Positions 24,001 to 34,402 are shown, numbered from the stretch's first letter. The stretch: DNA of 64,000 nt from Nymphaea colorata (GCF_008831285.2 NC_045148.1:6081001-6145000); one strand, 5' to 3'. Translations and numbers: made by a program. Notes: generated by a model from the letters alone, not told the origin.

Positions 24001-25060
24001 TTTCTCACCTTATTCACTAGGTTCTTATTGCTGCTCTTACTCAGCTTCTATCTCTAGACTTCCATAACAATGATTCACTCATTATGTTCATGAGATTGAT
24101 GTGCAAAATATGAAGGCATGTCCACAATCCCTGAGTGACAAGCAAAATGAATACTGAAAGTATGTTGGAAACAACAATAAAAGATGGAACATACTTTAAC
24201 TGCAGGTGACCAGTGATCCAAAGCAGTCAATACACTCGGAATTACCAAGGAACATAACTTTCCAAGATAAGGATGGGAAACCTGAAACCAACATTGATAA
24301 CTTAAGCTAATCAATCAGCTGCTACAAAAGCTCGAAATAATTGGATAACATAAGTCATAAGCAGCTACTAAGAATATGCACCCTTTCAATGCTCCATCTA
24401 AGGCAATGAGAAGCAACAATAGCTGAACCAACTGAAGCACGAGCACAGGAATCAACAACAGTATCCTCCATCGCATCAATTAAGCTATCACTAATTACAT
24501 GCTTCATCATGGGGAACACAATTGGCATCATCTCTAAGACTAGTTTATCCTCATTGGGAACTAACAAAAACTCATCATTGAGCTTTGTGATTGTCCTCCG
24601 TATACTCTGATCTAGATCACAAAAGATTGCTCTTGACAGCTCTCGGATGGCTTGAAATGCCAATGAAGCTAAGGCTTTTGGGACCCATGACATTGTGGGG
24701 TCTTTTCCACCATCAGCAGAAGCTAAAGCAGAGCAACAAAGGTAGAAATCCCTGATAACCCTCATAATTGAATCTGGGTCATCCTCAAAGTTCGTTTTAA
24801 TACACAAAAGGGACTGAAAATCAGATCTTAAGGAAACTTCTGCACCCTGTGCTTCATCTTTGGATGTCTTCGATAAGGATTCTTCAATAGTACCTGTTAA
24901 CCTGGGGCAAGACTTACAAGAGAACATGCAAGAAGATTAATGGACTAAACAATAAACTTGCACGTATAGAGAGAAAAGAGAGAGAGAGAGAAAGAGAAAT
25001 GGCTCACTCTAAGAGCTTGTGACGAAGAGGAAGAAGTGAGTCAATCCTTGTCGCCGTCAT
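9039..25060 (-). CDS. TELO2-interacting protein 2 (TTI2)-like HEAT/ARM-repeat protein, 8 coding exons
   Basis: In animals and yeast TTI2 is part of the TELO2-TTI1-TTI2 co-chaperone that matures PIKK kinases such as TOR, ATM and ATR; that role is assumed here from family membership. I joined exons by splice consensus and phase: 25060-25008, 24901-24382, 24281-24195, 20627-20437, 14433-14238, 9773-9709, 9337-9236 and 9165-9039 (stop TAA). Their lengths (53, 520, 87, 191, 196, 65, 102 and 127) total 1341 nt, exactly 447 codons (446 aa), with no internal stop. The protein starts MTATRIDSLLPLRHKLL. Family-like blocks are LTALDHWSPAVK, NPRCSWYEKVLNEMLGHLER, AHFRRIFPLIFKWLHADDD, LKLTWMRNTLYV, LVDELALTYKEASLRK and GLQFEGAWAKHKDDPNL. 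Alpha-helical repeats without catalytic residues fit a scaffold. Introns 4 and 5 hold plus-strand retrotransposons. The exon chain is firm; the TTI2 name comes from remembered family similarity. Confidence 0.8.
10130..10607 (+). repeat. Left LTR of copia element A (478 bp)
   Basis: It begins TGTTAAAATTTAATG and ends TTTACA immediately before the primer-binding site. By eye it is about 90% identical to the right LTR, so the insertion is not recent. A short A+T-rich TATAAATATATG stretch near 10230 may be the element's TATA region. Confidence 0.9.
10740..12900 (+). pseudogene. Copia pol remnant (integrase, reverse transcriptase, RNase H fragments)
   Basis: Reading across frames gives integrase (YLDIWGPAP, GYSRHAWVYFPKQKSEVF, then AERKHRHIFE after a small deletion). 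Then come the copia linker (FIDYSETQKGYRCYD) and the reverse transcriptase start GCRWVYKVD near 12030. QMDVKNAF near 12210 and the catalytic LLLYVDDMIITSND at about 12455 follow, and then LAGALTYLSITRSDIS toward RNase H. Stops (for example at 12037) and frameshifts separate these blocks. A GAT run at about 11617-11640 encodes an Asp tract. It cannot make a functional polyprotein. Confidence 0.85.
13357..13837 (+). repeat. Right LTR of copia element A (481 bp)
   Basis: It begins TGTTGAAATTTAAGG just after the G-rich polypurine tract and ends ATTAACA. It carries small indels relative to the left copy (for example loss of an ATTAT segment near 13650) besides scattered substitutions. Confidence 0.9.
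14775..16377 (+). pseudogene. Ty3/gypsy gag-protease-RT fragment in intron 4 of the TTI2-like gene
   Basis: Frame-shifting translation gives gag (EFPHFTGKDPTLGF, IHFEGSAIRW, ITACFGPSSYLDYN, FVGAFIGGFQQEIR) and a region like KGICFHCDRP near 15370. Next comes the aspartic protease, with the active-site motif LVDTGSTHNF at about 15620, followed by DLVLGIHWL. The start of reverse transcriptase follows (FQQVFTLPSGLPP, then DYHVLNARTV at about 16345-16377). Frameshifts near 15733 and several stops break it. It has no LTR and stops abruptly where copia sequence begins, so it is a truncated, inactive fragment. Confidence 0.8.
16378..19342 (+). pseudogene. Copia pol (integrase, RT, RNase H), inactive
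   Basis: Blocks seen in order: gag-pre-integrase (APNIKKNIISISKLVDD) and zinc-binding HGRMGH with KCSSCELCK. The integrase core has YSDVWGPAP, FIDSYSRYTWIHF, HCDGGGEYSS and CPYTPQQNGVAKRKHRHI. The reverse transcriptase has RLVARGFIQQYEEDYDEIFSP, HQMDVKNVFVHGDL, LKQASRSWFDF and LLLIYVDDIVIT, and the RNase H has ARSSTEAEYRCMA and CDNQSAINIA. The usual catalytic glutamate in the AERK motif is lysine (AKRK), and DNGGEY reads DGGGEY. There is a stop near 17109, a stop near 18050 and a deletion after about 18615. The RNase H part is the best preserved (18983-19342). Confidence 0.85.
19384..19691 (+). repeat. 3' LTR of copia element B (308 bp)
   Basis: It starts TGTTGGATCTAATC just after the purine-rich GAAGGAGGATGATAAGA and ends ATCTAACA. 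A TATA-like ACTATATAAATGGG lies near 19570. No second copy was found in the window. Confidence 0.75.
20155..20350 (-). repeat. Copia primer-binding site and LTR end, minus strand (remnant)
   Basis: The minus strand reads CCAACA at an LTR end followed by TGGTATCAGAGCC (20167-20155), the initiator-tRNA primer site. This marks the right end of a 5' LTR whose body lies at higher coordinates (20168 onward). The outer LTR border and the element's coding region were not identified. It lies in intron 4 just downstream of exon 4 (20437-20627). Confidence 0.55.
22620..22930 (-). pseudogene. Copia integrase remnant in intron 3
   Basis: The minus strand reads FYFVIFVDDLL, then a degraded SNGR-EYLSNEF stretch in shifting frames. 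This resembles the copia integrase segment between the first and second catalytic aspartates. It is short and full of frameshifts, and no LTR or primer site could be linked to it. Confidence 0.45.
23371..24193. repeat. Three-copy tandem repeat, unit about 275 bp, in intron 3
   Basis: Copies begin with ATCAA(A/G)AACTAGTGTGTAT at 23371, 23646 and 23920 and are nearly identical over their whole length. The last copy ends in GATGGAACA at about 24190, only a few bases from the end of exon 3 (24195), so the array abuts the 5' splice site (GTATGT, 24194-24189) of that intron. No coding function is seen in the unit. Confidence 0.9.
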
Positions 25061-27514
25061 GGATTCTCGTCAGCAGAGTTCTCTTCAAAAGTACAGTGAC
25101 GGAGTACTCTAATCTAGGTACAAATGTGTTTGAAGCAAAAAGCTTTAGATACGGCGTGTAAGCTCAGCAACAGCTGTCTTTTGTTCATCGTAAACATTCA
25201 AGGTTGTTTGAATATTTATTTCACAGGACATAACAATAAACATGCGCACAAAGCCGAGAGTACAATTGGATATGACCTCCGGACGTAGCTAACTTACTGG
25301 ACAAGGCTACAACATGGCACCTGCCATCTATCAGAAAAAATTCTCATGCTCGGACAACAAGATAGCCATTCATTTAGTTTGAGTATTGCAATCTTGTCAC
25401 ACATAGGAGAAGTAGTGTCTCATTTGGATTATCCATGAATATTATATATGACACAGACGCAATGAAATGCAAAATTCCAATTATCTCCTGATTATCCTAC
25501 AACCAAAATATAGCAGGCCATTCATAACCATGTATTTCACACCCATAAACTATCCCCTGAGAGGACTGTTAAAAAACAGACTCATTTAAGATTTAACACA
25601 ACCCTCGAGCTACTGTATCCACCAAACAGCCTTCATATCTCGAGTCAAGCATCCAACAGTTTAAGATTAAAGCATATAATAGACGTCAAAATGAGACGAG
25701 AAACTACATAACACTGAGCATAGGAACATAGAATTAATAATGCTGAACAATTAAAGAAAGATTAGAGGGAGGGCGTAGACAAAGAGAATGAGAAGGGTCG
25801 GAAGAAGAGGAGGAGAAGGAGGAAAAAGGGGAGGACGTGAGCCTCTTACTGTCAGACCCGCCGTCGAGTCCTCGTACTCTTCAACTAGCAAAGCATGGCT
25901 TCTTCGAGTTGCTGCAGAGAGAGAGACACAGGAGGGAGGGAGTTCGAACAGGTCTCAAACGAAGGTTCTATACTTAGTTTCTTAAGAACGTCTTAATTTC
26001 TTTTTTAGGTATGATTAGTGAATAAGCCTCTCGCAAGCTCGTTTGTGGAGGTACGGGAATATCATGGACGTCTCAGCTCAATCAATACGCACAAACATGA
26101 AATATGACAGATAGATTCAAAGCAATAAATCATGGCAAGAACGATACCTAGTGCCCCATGCCTCTCTCGCCGATTAAAATCTTCGTTTGTGGCTGGAAGC
26201 TCTTTCTTTCTTCAGCGCCGGAAAATGAAGGCTTGGTAGCTCTCCTATCTGACGAAGCCCGTAAAGAGAGCCAAAGTCTACTTCAAGAAGGGTCCGCCAG
26301 GGACTTTCAGCTAAGTTCGCCTGCAACGTCCCTCTTCATCCACCGGCGAGTCTCCCTTTGATCTCTGGAACCCAAATCTTAGATTCGAGCATATGAAATC
26401 ACCTCGAAAATAAAATTTTCTGGCAAGCACACATAGCCTTCAAATCGAGCACCAATGCAAGTTTATTTTAACGTAACTTTTGGTAATGATATTGACATGT
26501 ATAAATAACATAATTCAATCGCGCTTCTCTGCATAATATGTATAACGTATATAATATTGTTATTGTAAATAACTAATTATATAATATTAAAATAAATGTA
26601 TAAATAATAAAATGCATTTTTTTTATATAATATACTAGCAAATCGTTTTGATCATTGATGCTTTTAACAATGTTTAATTTCTAACCACGAGGCAACATCA
26701 ATGCATTATAACATAGAGTTCTCCATAATGTACATAATATGTCCATGTTATATGATTAGTTGTAAATAATTGTACACTATGTTATGGGTTTTATCAGCAA
26801 TATGTGGTACCGGCCATATGAGTATCGTGTTTCCTGGTGCAAAGGTTATTGTAAATGTTTTTATAACGTTAACATGTATAAATAACATAATACATTTGTA
26901 TAATGTTATGTAACTATTTGTAAACAATGACATTGGTGCCGTATCAATTTGTTTAAGAAATTAACCCATATTGCACTAATTTTTTATTTGTGGATTTAAA
27001 AACTAACTTAAAATATTTCAAATTGATTTATAAATATGAAAATATGTGAAACTACATGGCTCTAGAGCAGCCGCTACCTTATATTGAAGTTGGCCATGAG
27101 GCCGACCCAACAAGAGAGAGAGAGAGAGAGACCAACATTATAACATACCAATTTCCACCCAACATAGCAAAAAGCAGTTGAGAGGGCTCAATAATGGAAA
27201 GGAAGCATTAACTTGCAGATGGCATGCACACATGTTCTCATTTAAGTTATTTTTATGAAAAATGTCAAAATTTCTCCACCAAAATTTTGATTATATAGGA
27301 GTTGTTCATTTTCATTATTATAAAATATTATTAAGCTAAGAGAATAATAACTTAATATATGTTTTCCGTCAACTTATTCTAAGATCATATACATAAGGCT
27401 AGATTGCAAAGAAGAAAACATTTCAATACTTACATTTACATTGTATGGTTACAAAAGTGTAGTTAAGGTTAGACCCGACCATTGAGTGATTGAATGATTA
27501 TGAGATTGATTGAC
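25061..27514. other. Region upstream of the TTI2-like gene; possible 5' exon, otherwise no gene
   Basis: The stretch 25780-26360 is purine- and GC-richer than its surroundings and on the minus strand could be a 5' UTR exon or promoter of the TTI2-like gene, but no coding frame is convincing. From 26390 to 27060 it is AT-rich with imperfect direct repeats of ATGTATAAATAACATAA (about 26500 and 26875). A (GA)n microsatellite lies at 27112-27131. Confidence 0.3.
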
Positions 27515-29105
27515 CATTTTTAAATTACTATGCAATGGCACATGCATGTTGGCAATTATAACTCCTTATAAAAGATTAAGTGGAGTATCGAGTAGAGTAT
27601 CTATATATCCTGATTGTGCATTAGTGAGCATTCTAGCATGATATTTGTAAAGAACAAGTATGAGCCAATCATGAAGTGCGACTACTCTATGTTGTTTGGG
27701 TAAGTTTTTGTATAATTTATGTTTGATTGATGTGAATGCTATAAGTTTTTCGTTTGCATTGCCGTTGAGAGTGATTTAATTGAATGAACTTGAAGGGTAT
27801 AAGTATCCATGAACTATGATGGCTAATTAAGAGTATTGACTTGTATAAGGGTGTTTTGTGGTATGAGTGCACTTGTGAAGTGAACCAACCTTGTGTGCTA
27901 GCCAGTCTTATTATAAATATGTCCTCATAATGATAAATTAAGAAAAAATAATTAATGGGAGACTAATGGGTTATGACAATATGTTTGGGATGTCCCGCCC
28001 TCGCCTACTCAAAGCATAGGCGGTGCAAGGCCCCAGGATGTTGTTTTGTGATATGCTTAGCGCATTGGGCTCCCGCCTTCCCAACCTAGGTGTCCTAGGG
28101 AAGGCTGAACAATCTCTTTGGGATGCACACATCCATGGATGCACTCATGAAGTGAACAAACCTCGTGTGCTAGCCAATCTTATTGTGAATATGCTCTCAT
28201 AATTGATGGGCGACCAATGGGTTATGACAATATGTTTGGAATATGTGCTGCCATCGCTACTCATCGCACATGCTCGGAGTGCAGGTAGTGCAAGGCCTGA
28301 GAATATTGTTGTGTGATGTGCTTGGACTGTTGGGCTCCCGTCTTCCTAACTTGGGTGTCCTATGAAAGGCTGAGCAATTTTCTTTGAGATTCACATATTC
28401 ATTGATGATTGCTCTACCGTTAAAGCGTGAACAGATCCATATTATTTTGGGCCACTACGGGGGTTGCCTCCCAATTGTAGGTCACCAATAGTGCGCACAC
28501 GCCTGTGTTTGCACCTACAGGAGTTGTTAATTCACTGAATCGAATATAAATAAAATGAATGTAAGTAAAAAAAATGTCAATGAAGTGAATGTGCTTAAAT
28601 TGAAAACGATGTGTGGATTGTGGTCACTGAGAAGTTCCTACATATTGTGAAATATGTGAGGGACTCTCATGACAAGTCGTATGATGGATGCGCCTATCAT
28701 GATATGATAGTGATACATTTTGTTATATGTTAGACTCCAAATTTGAGTATTTACCTTAGAGAGTTAGGGATTTATCTAGTTTTTGGGTCATATGATGGCT
28801 CCAATTACTTTTTGCTTAGGAGATTTTGGGTATATAGTCGTGGCAGTGCGTCTTATTTTGGTCTCATTAATGTCTTGTTTTTGTTGGACATCGATATTGT
28901 GGTTTTGAGGGCATTTTTATCATATGTATTATTGGTAAATATGAAATGATTTTATATGAACTGAACTTGCTACATAATAAAAGATTTGCCCCCATTGTCA
29001 TTTTAATTTGCATAGATTTGTTCTGATCGTTGTGTCGTCACACCTCAACGTTCTACGTTTTAACAAAAAAAATTATTTGGGGGTTCAAAAAGTTAGGGTG
29101 TGACA
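27515..29105 (+). repeat. Degenerate gypsy LTR (3' part), relative of 2110-3337, with internal duplication
   Basis: From CATGCATGTTGGCAATTATAAC to GGGTGTGACA it follows the order of the last 1.2 kb of the LTR at 443-3337, with many substitutions. A block of about 270 bp (GTGCACTTGTGAAGTGAACC through GGGAAGGCTGA) is present once there but twice here (about 27863-28139 and 28140-28402). No PPT, primer site or coding remnant adjoins it, so it is probably a solo or truncated LTR. ORFs within are spurious. Confidence 0.75.
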
Positions 29106-29135
29106 TTTTTTGTTGGATGGATAGATATTCTTCGC

Positions 29136-29524
29136 TAGGGGTGGGCATCGGCCCGGTAAGACCCAGCCCAGGTCAGCCTGTCCGGCCTGAAGAACGGGCC
29201 TAGGCGCGGCTCGATATCCCGGGTTCCAGCTCGACATCCTGGGCCCGACCTGATATCCCAGGTCCTTGCCCGATATCCTGGGCCCGACCCGACCCGGGCT
29301 GACCCATTTGAGCAGGGGACGAAGGGGGAGGGAGAGCGGAAGACAAAGAGGGAGGGCCGGAGGGGGAGAGGGAGGCGAAGGGGGAGGGCCGGAGAGGGAG
29401 ACGAAGGAGGAGGGCCGGAGGGGAAGCGCCTGGCGGAGGGGCCTGGGCCGGGACCCAGTTTTTCTAGCCCGACCGGGCCAGGTACTGGGTACCCAACGGC
29501 GGCCCGACCCAATGCCCACCCTTA
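29136..29524. mobile_element. hAT-like MITE, 389 bp, GC-rich
   Basis: The ends read TAGGGGTGGGCATCGG on the left and, complemented, TAAGGGTGGGCATTGGG on the right. They are flanked by an 8-bp target duplication TTCTTCGC (29128-29135) and TTCTTGGC (29525-29532) with one mismatch. The interior has GACCCGGGC-type subterminal motifs and a GGGAGGGCCGGAG minisatellite-like centre, which creates proline-rich pseudo-ORFs on both strands. It sits about 30 bp beyond the end of the degenerate gypsy LTR. Confidence 0.8.
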
Positions 29525-29532
29525 TTCTTGGC

Positions 29533-30744
29533 TAGAAGCTGTTGGAATCTGAAAAAAAAAATGAAAAAACAAATGAGCACTACCTTTTTTTTTTGGTCCC
29601 TTGGTCCTCATATGCCTTTTGCTTCACACCTTTTTTATTCATTCAATAATTTTTTTTTAAGTGTTGGTCTTCTATTAACTAAAATGGATTCGTATTTATG
29701 GACCCAAACAAAAGAAAACAATAAAATCTTCTTTTTTATTTAGAAACTAATCAACAAATATATTAGAGTATTTAATAAGCCACAAAACACTTGTGAAATG
29801 CTATTATAATCATTTTCTCTCCTTCCATAGCTGGAAAAATGCTATCTGAACAACATCATTGAATAATATATTTACATGCTCTTTGAGGGTGTGTGACTAA
29901 AAAATAGTTGCACTTGAGCATGTATGATGGTTTATGATGAAACAATGGTTCATAATCTTTTTAGTAACCATTAATAGTATTTTTAGTGACAGATTTTTAA
30001 TTTCTAATCGTCAGACAACATCCATCAGAGCATAGATCTGCCCTTATATATAGAAGCACTGGATTCATATGACCATCTGGCCTCTAATACACACAGCCCA
30101 ATGGCATTGCGCTGCATGTGTGTGAGGCATCTCAGCGGGAGGAATTCGGCCTCTCAGCCCTTTTCCCTGACTTGTTGACTTCTTGTAAACATGGTAATGG
30201 CATCGGGATGCATGTGTCTACTACCCTAAAACTGTTAGATCTTAGGAAACAAATGGACTTACAAATACAGTCCAAAAATGAGCTAGGACTTCCTGATGCA
30301 GAAGATTGTCATGATGAAATGATACAGTGGTGAGTCTTTCAGTGGGGAGGTGCTTCTCAATGTCAGCATGCCATCAATATCAATTTATAAACAAATGGAT
30401 GGTTCAAAGGAGACATATACCCAACAAGAATGTTGAACTATGCACAACATCATGGCTAAGACAAAGATGATCAAGTTAAATGGCCAAGAAATTATCTAGG
30501 ACTTCCTTATCTAAAGTTTGAGCCCATCTGAAATTGGAACGATATGAGATCCTCACCCCCTCTCACCTATATAACAGATAAATGTAGAAAAAGGAAAATA
30601 ATACAATAAAAGGCATAATACTAACAACAGATCAGGAAAAAAGGGTAAAGCTATATATTCTGTCTACTAAGAAGAAGCAACAATGGCAAGTTCAACTAAA
30701 TTAATTAATATTGAGAATCTTCAGTATGATGGTTAGCAAAGAGA
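29533..30744. other. No gene recognised
   Basis: AT-rich sequence with short interrupted frames only. A short frame at 30118-30333 has no family features. A stretch near 29990-30045 resembles one near 26670-26720 (both with TTTAATTTCTAA followed by GACAACATC-like sequence), suggesting a dispersed repeat of unknown type. Confidence 0.3.
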
Positions 30745-30749
30745 TATGA

Positions 30750-30941
30750 TATAACAACCCGACCCACTCCTGGGCTCGGGCCCCTGGTTCGACGGATCCC
30801 AACCCGCGCCCTAGCAGTTTTGGTTCCAATCCTAAAAAAGGCTAGGAACCAGGACAATAATCTCATTAATAGTCTTCCTTTATAAGCCTTTGAAGATCCC
30901 TCACAATATTCGATACAGAACTAAACTTTTAGAGTGTTACA
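30750..30941 (-). repeat. 3' LTR of the TRIM (192 bp)
   Basis: Same length as the 5' LTR and about 90% identical to it. On the minus strand it starts TGTAACACTC directly after the polypurine tract. Confidence 0.85.
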
Positions 30942-31016
30942 ATCCACCCCCTTAAGGCACACGCGTCCGCGCGTGTGAAACCCTAGGTCTGAGTGTTGAA
31001 CCGGCTCTGATACCAC

Positions 31017-31208
31017 TATAACAACCCGACCCACTCCCGGGCTCGGACCCCTGGTTCGACGGATGACAACCCGCCCCCTAGCAGTTTCGGTTCCAATCCT
31101 AAAAAAGTCTAGGAACCAGGACAATCATATCATTAATAGCCTCCCTTTATAAGCCCTTGAAAATCCCTCACAATCTTCGATACGGGACTAAACTTCTGGG
31201 GTGTTATA
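31017..31208 (-). repeat. 5' LTR of the TRIM (192 bp)
   Basis: On the minus strand it starts TATAACACCCC and ends GGGTTGTTATA, next to the primer-binding site. The first and last seven bases (TATAACA and TGTTATA) are inverted copies of each other. Confidence 0.85.
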
Positions 31209-31213
31209 TATGA

Positions 31214-32335
31214 TTTCTGCTATCCATGAAACATATAGATTCTTCAGTAGAATTGGTACATAGAATTTAGTTTACAATGGGTTCATGTGAACTAGACAAA
31301 CAAATGTTCTTTACTTGATGAATAATAACAATATTATACATTTGTCATTATTGGTTTTGATTTTCCTTTTGGACACCAACTTGGGCAGACTTGCCTATAT
31401 AGGATTTAGGGGTTTTTACCAACTTGTGACTATTAGATAATACTTGTCTTTGAAGAAATGTGTTCTACTTATTATATGTGCTCAAATACTGTTGTCTAAA
31501 CCATTTAAAGTGGAAAGCAGAATAAACTAAATATCATAGTTCTCATTGCAAAAGTTGCATATCCAATACAAGCAATGCACAAACAACCCTAAAGAGCTTA
31601 TTATATTGCCGGGAGATACACACTCTCCAAACAACCCCAAAAAGCACAAAAATTACAGAAAGTAAATGCTTAAGATAAAAGAAGCTAAAATATGAAATCA
31701 GTTCCAAAAAGAAAATAACACCTTATAAAAACCCAAGACAGTTTAATCAAAAGCAGTCAATTATCATACTTAAATTTAGTAGGCAAAGATTTAATATAAT
31801 TTCATAAACCAAACTTATACAAGCAAAAATTAATTCTTTTTTAAAAATAGGACTTCAAATCATAGACAAGAATCTCTACATCCAACACCTTGAACAAGCA
31901 AAGAAGAAAAAAACAAGTGAAAGCATTTGAAAGAGCATGTAAATTGGAAAGACACCACAAAATGTATACGTCTAAGGAAATACAATTCATGCACCCTTGA
32001 ATTCTTCAAAGATCTAGTTAGAAATATGCAATCGTGTTAATATAAACCAATTGGCACCAGTATTTGAGTGACACTCTTTTAAAGATGATGTAAAAGATAG
32101 AGCTAGAAGTACCAAGCGTCCTCACAAAAGTGTAATAGACTTTTAAGTAAGCTCTTGGAAATTAAAATCTCCTGACAAAATTACACAAAAGAACATTTAA
32201 TAAATTAAAATCTCCTAACAAATTATCATAAAAGAACATTTAAAGAAATCTCTAACCAAGATAAATCACATCTATAAAAAATGAAAAATATATCTGATTT
32301 AACATAACTTACTAGATAAATCTTATAGATGTGAC
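31214..32335. other. No gene recognised
   Basis: AT-rich sequence with no long frame, inverted ends or recognisable transposon protein. Nothing could be supported here. Confidence 0.3.
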
Positions 32336-34402
32336 CCTACCCCTGGATGGCTAGGACGGCCGAGAGACGCCCCAACGGCCTCGGCCAGGCATGGCCGAGA
32401 CTGTCCGATTCATCAACCAAAGCTCGGCCAGACTTGGCCAAGAGGAGCTTGGCCGGGTCAAGCAAGAAAAGTGCAGCTAGCCAAGGGGACCTCAACTGCA
32501 CGCCCATGGATACGGACGGGAGCATGAGGTCTGCCCCAACTTCAGCATACCACAACAACGCCCAGCAGCCACAGCACGATGCAACCGTGACTACCCACTA
32601 GCCACCCAAAGACTCGGCCAAGCGTGGTTCAGACCAGCATGCAACCTGCGCACCAGTTCGTGGCACATTGCTCCAGATCCGTTCAGCACAAGGACGGATC
32701 CAAGACTTCAGCGTTTTGGGTCGGGCGCGTCGTTTTGCTTGCGTTTTCTTCCTGTGATGACCAGTTTGTAGTTGCACAGCAGCAGCCGCCGGCGGCCAGC
32801 TGAGATCCTCCCATTCAATAATCTTCCACTCCAACGTGAGTCTTCTCCGGCACATAGTTGCAGACCATGCTTCCCTCCGACGTGAAGCAGCATAGATTCG
32901 CTGCACTCCCGTAGGTACACCACGATGCCAGCAATCCCTAGGCAACCAACGAGCACTCCAGCGTGGTTCTCTGCCGCTACTGCTGTGTGCGATATTGTTG
33001 TGCTGCAGACCAGCCATCCGACTGACATAAACCAAACGTCCGCCCTCCGTAACTGGTAGGGTCTTGCCCGTGGCCGACCAAAGTCCCAAGCCAACGGCCG
33101 TGCCTACCCCCAAGATCACCTTGGACCAACCTTAAGACTTTCCTAGGACAAACCAAATACAATGATACTACCCAGTCGAACAGAAACCCTGACTAAAAAC
33201 CCAAATAGGTAAAGGAATACAAGAGAGGTTAATCCCAATTCCGAAAGCCAAATCCTACTACAAATAACTAGATATGTGAGGCCAGTACAACGTGGAAGCG
33301 ATACAATGATAAATCACTCACAACTCACTCAAACAAACCATCAATCCAAGCCTAAACGAACAAACCACACCCACCCGTAGGAGGCTAAGTTGGCACGAGG
33401 TCATGTCCTTGGCGTGGTGCCTCAGAGGTCCCTCAAATGCTCAACAACAACCCAAGGCCGGGCTAAAAACAAATGCGAAAGCAAGAAACCCTCCCACATA
33501 TCTATAGGGGGATAAAGAGAGTACCGGCCAAGGCTAACTTGGCGAAAATAAACCCAAGGCCTCGAGGTGAGATTCCACGCTCGGGCAATAACATCTACAC
33601 GAGGGAAGATGTTGTGGATGATGACAAGCTCCAAGGATGATGTAGTACGCCGGCTAGTGAAGAGACTTCAAAGATCACCAAGGATGGAGATGTACTCGTC
33701 GGAAATCGCCTAGGAGCTCCACGGATGCACGCCGGATGAAGTGGGGACCGGCTGGAATCTTCGCCGAAAGGTCGCTGGAATAGTAGCAGCGGCGGCCGGA
33801 GGTAGCCGGCGATGGCTGAGACAAGGCCCGCCGGTTCCAAGACTCACAAGGATGCAACAATGCGGTCTTCCTTGAGGACTAGGGTTGGAACCAACTAGGT
33901 GCAGACCTTGCGGCTTAGGTAGGCTTAGGTGGGCTCGGGCCAGGTGGGTCAAGGTAGGTCCGAGCTAGGTCTAGGAAGTGGGCTCGGGCAATGACGAGGT
34001 AGGCTAACTCGGTCCTATGGTTCAAATGTGGGCTTGAACGGACTAGGGAAAAGGGTCCAAATATCAACTCCTAAATTCAAGGAAGGGTAGATCTAGGCAC
34101 CAAGGGTGGAAATGAAAAGGTAAATCGAGTAAGGGAAATGTGGCTAATGAATTGGAGAAGATCCCAAGTGAGGATCAAGCTCCAAGATTCTAGGTTGAGG
34201 TGGCGGCGCGGTGGAGACTATCTCCCAAGGAAGTAGGAGAGAGGCTAGGGGAAATGGTGAGGTGGAGGGGGCGAGTTAACCAAATGTGATCCACTAGAGG
34301 GATAGTAAGCTGGTGCGGGGTGTGAAAGGACTAAGGGTGAGGACAATTGGCGAGGCTAGAGGGTTCTAGGTCCTAAAATGAAGGTCACCACCTACGAACT
34401 TA
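32336..34402. repeat. GC-rich repetitive sequence left of the Harbinger element, probably a retroelement
   Basis: Composition changes sharply at about 32336, with CGGCC/GGCCGAG-rich DNA. Overlapping ORFs on both strands lack family motifs (for example 33119-32598 and 33840-33595, minus). Such GC-rich, gene-free stretches are common in LTRs and leaders of large plant retrotransposons, but no PBS, PPT or pol motif was found. It ends at the Harbinger insertion site. It may continue at 42360 on the other side. Confidence 0.35.

Larger units (their letters stand above)
30750..31208 (-). mobile_element. TRIM (terminal-repeat retrotransposon in miniature), 459 bp
   Basis: Two 192-bp LTRs (30750-30941 and 31017-31208) enclose only 75 bp. 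On the minus strand the internal DNA begins with the primer site TGGTATCAGAGC (31015-31004) and ends with a purine-rich TTAAGGGGGTGGAT (about 30955-30942). The flanks carry a perfect 5-bp duplication TATGA (30745-30749 and 31209-31213). There is no coding capacity, so it depends on proteins from other elements. The LTRs differ at roughly 20 of 192 positions. I see no 5S rRNA-like segment, so it is not a Cassandra element. Confidence 0.9.

Noticed and set aside
23371-24193. CRISPR-like or centromeric satellite array
   Set aside because: Only three long copies within an intron of a plant gene; a local tandem duplication is sufficient.
29085-29519. Proline-rich minus-strand frames of 125-144 aa
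   Set aside because: They coincide with the GC-rich hAT-like MITE bounded by TIRs and a target duplication.
30750-31208. Cassandra TRIM with 5S rRNA domain
   Set aside because: The LTRs do not contain the conserved 5S promoter sequence; only the general TRIM structure is supported.
32598-33119. 173-aa minus-strand frame
   Set aside because: No family motif; overlapping frames on both strands in GC-rich repetitive sequence.
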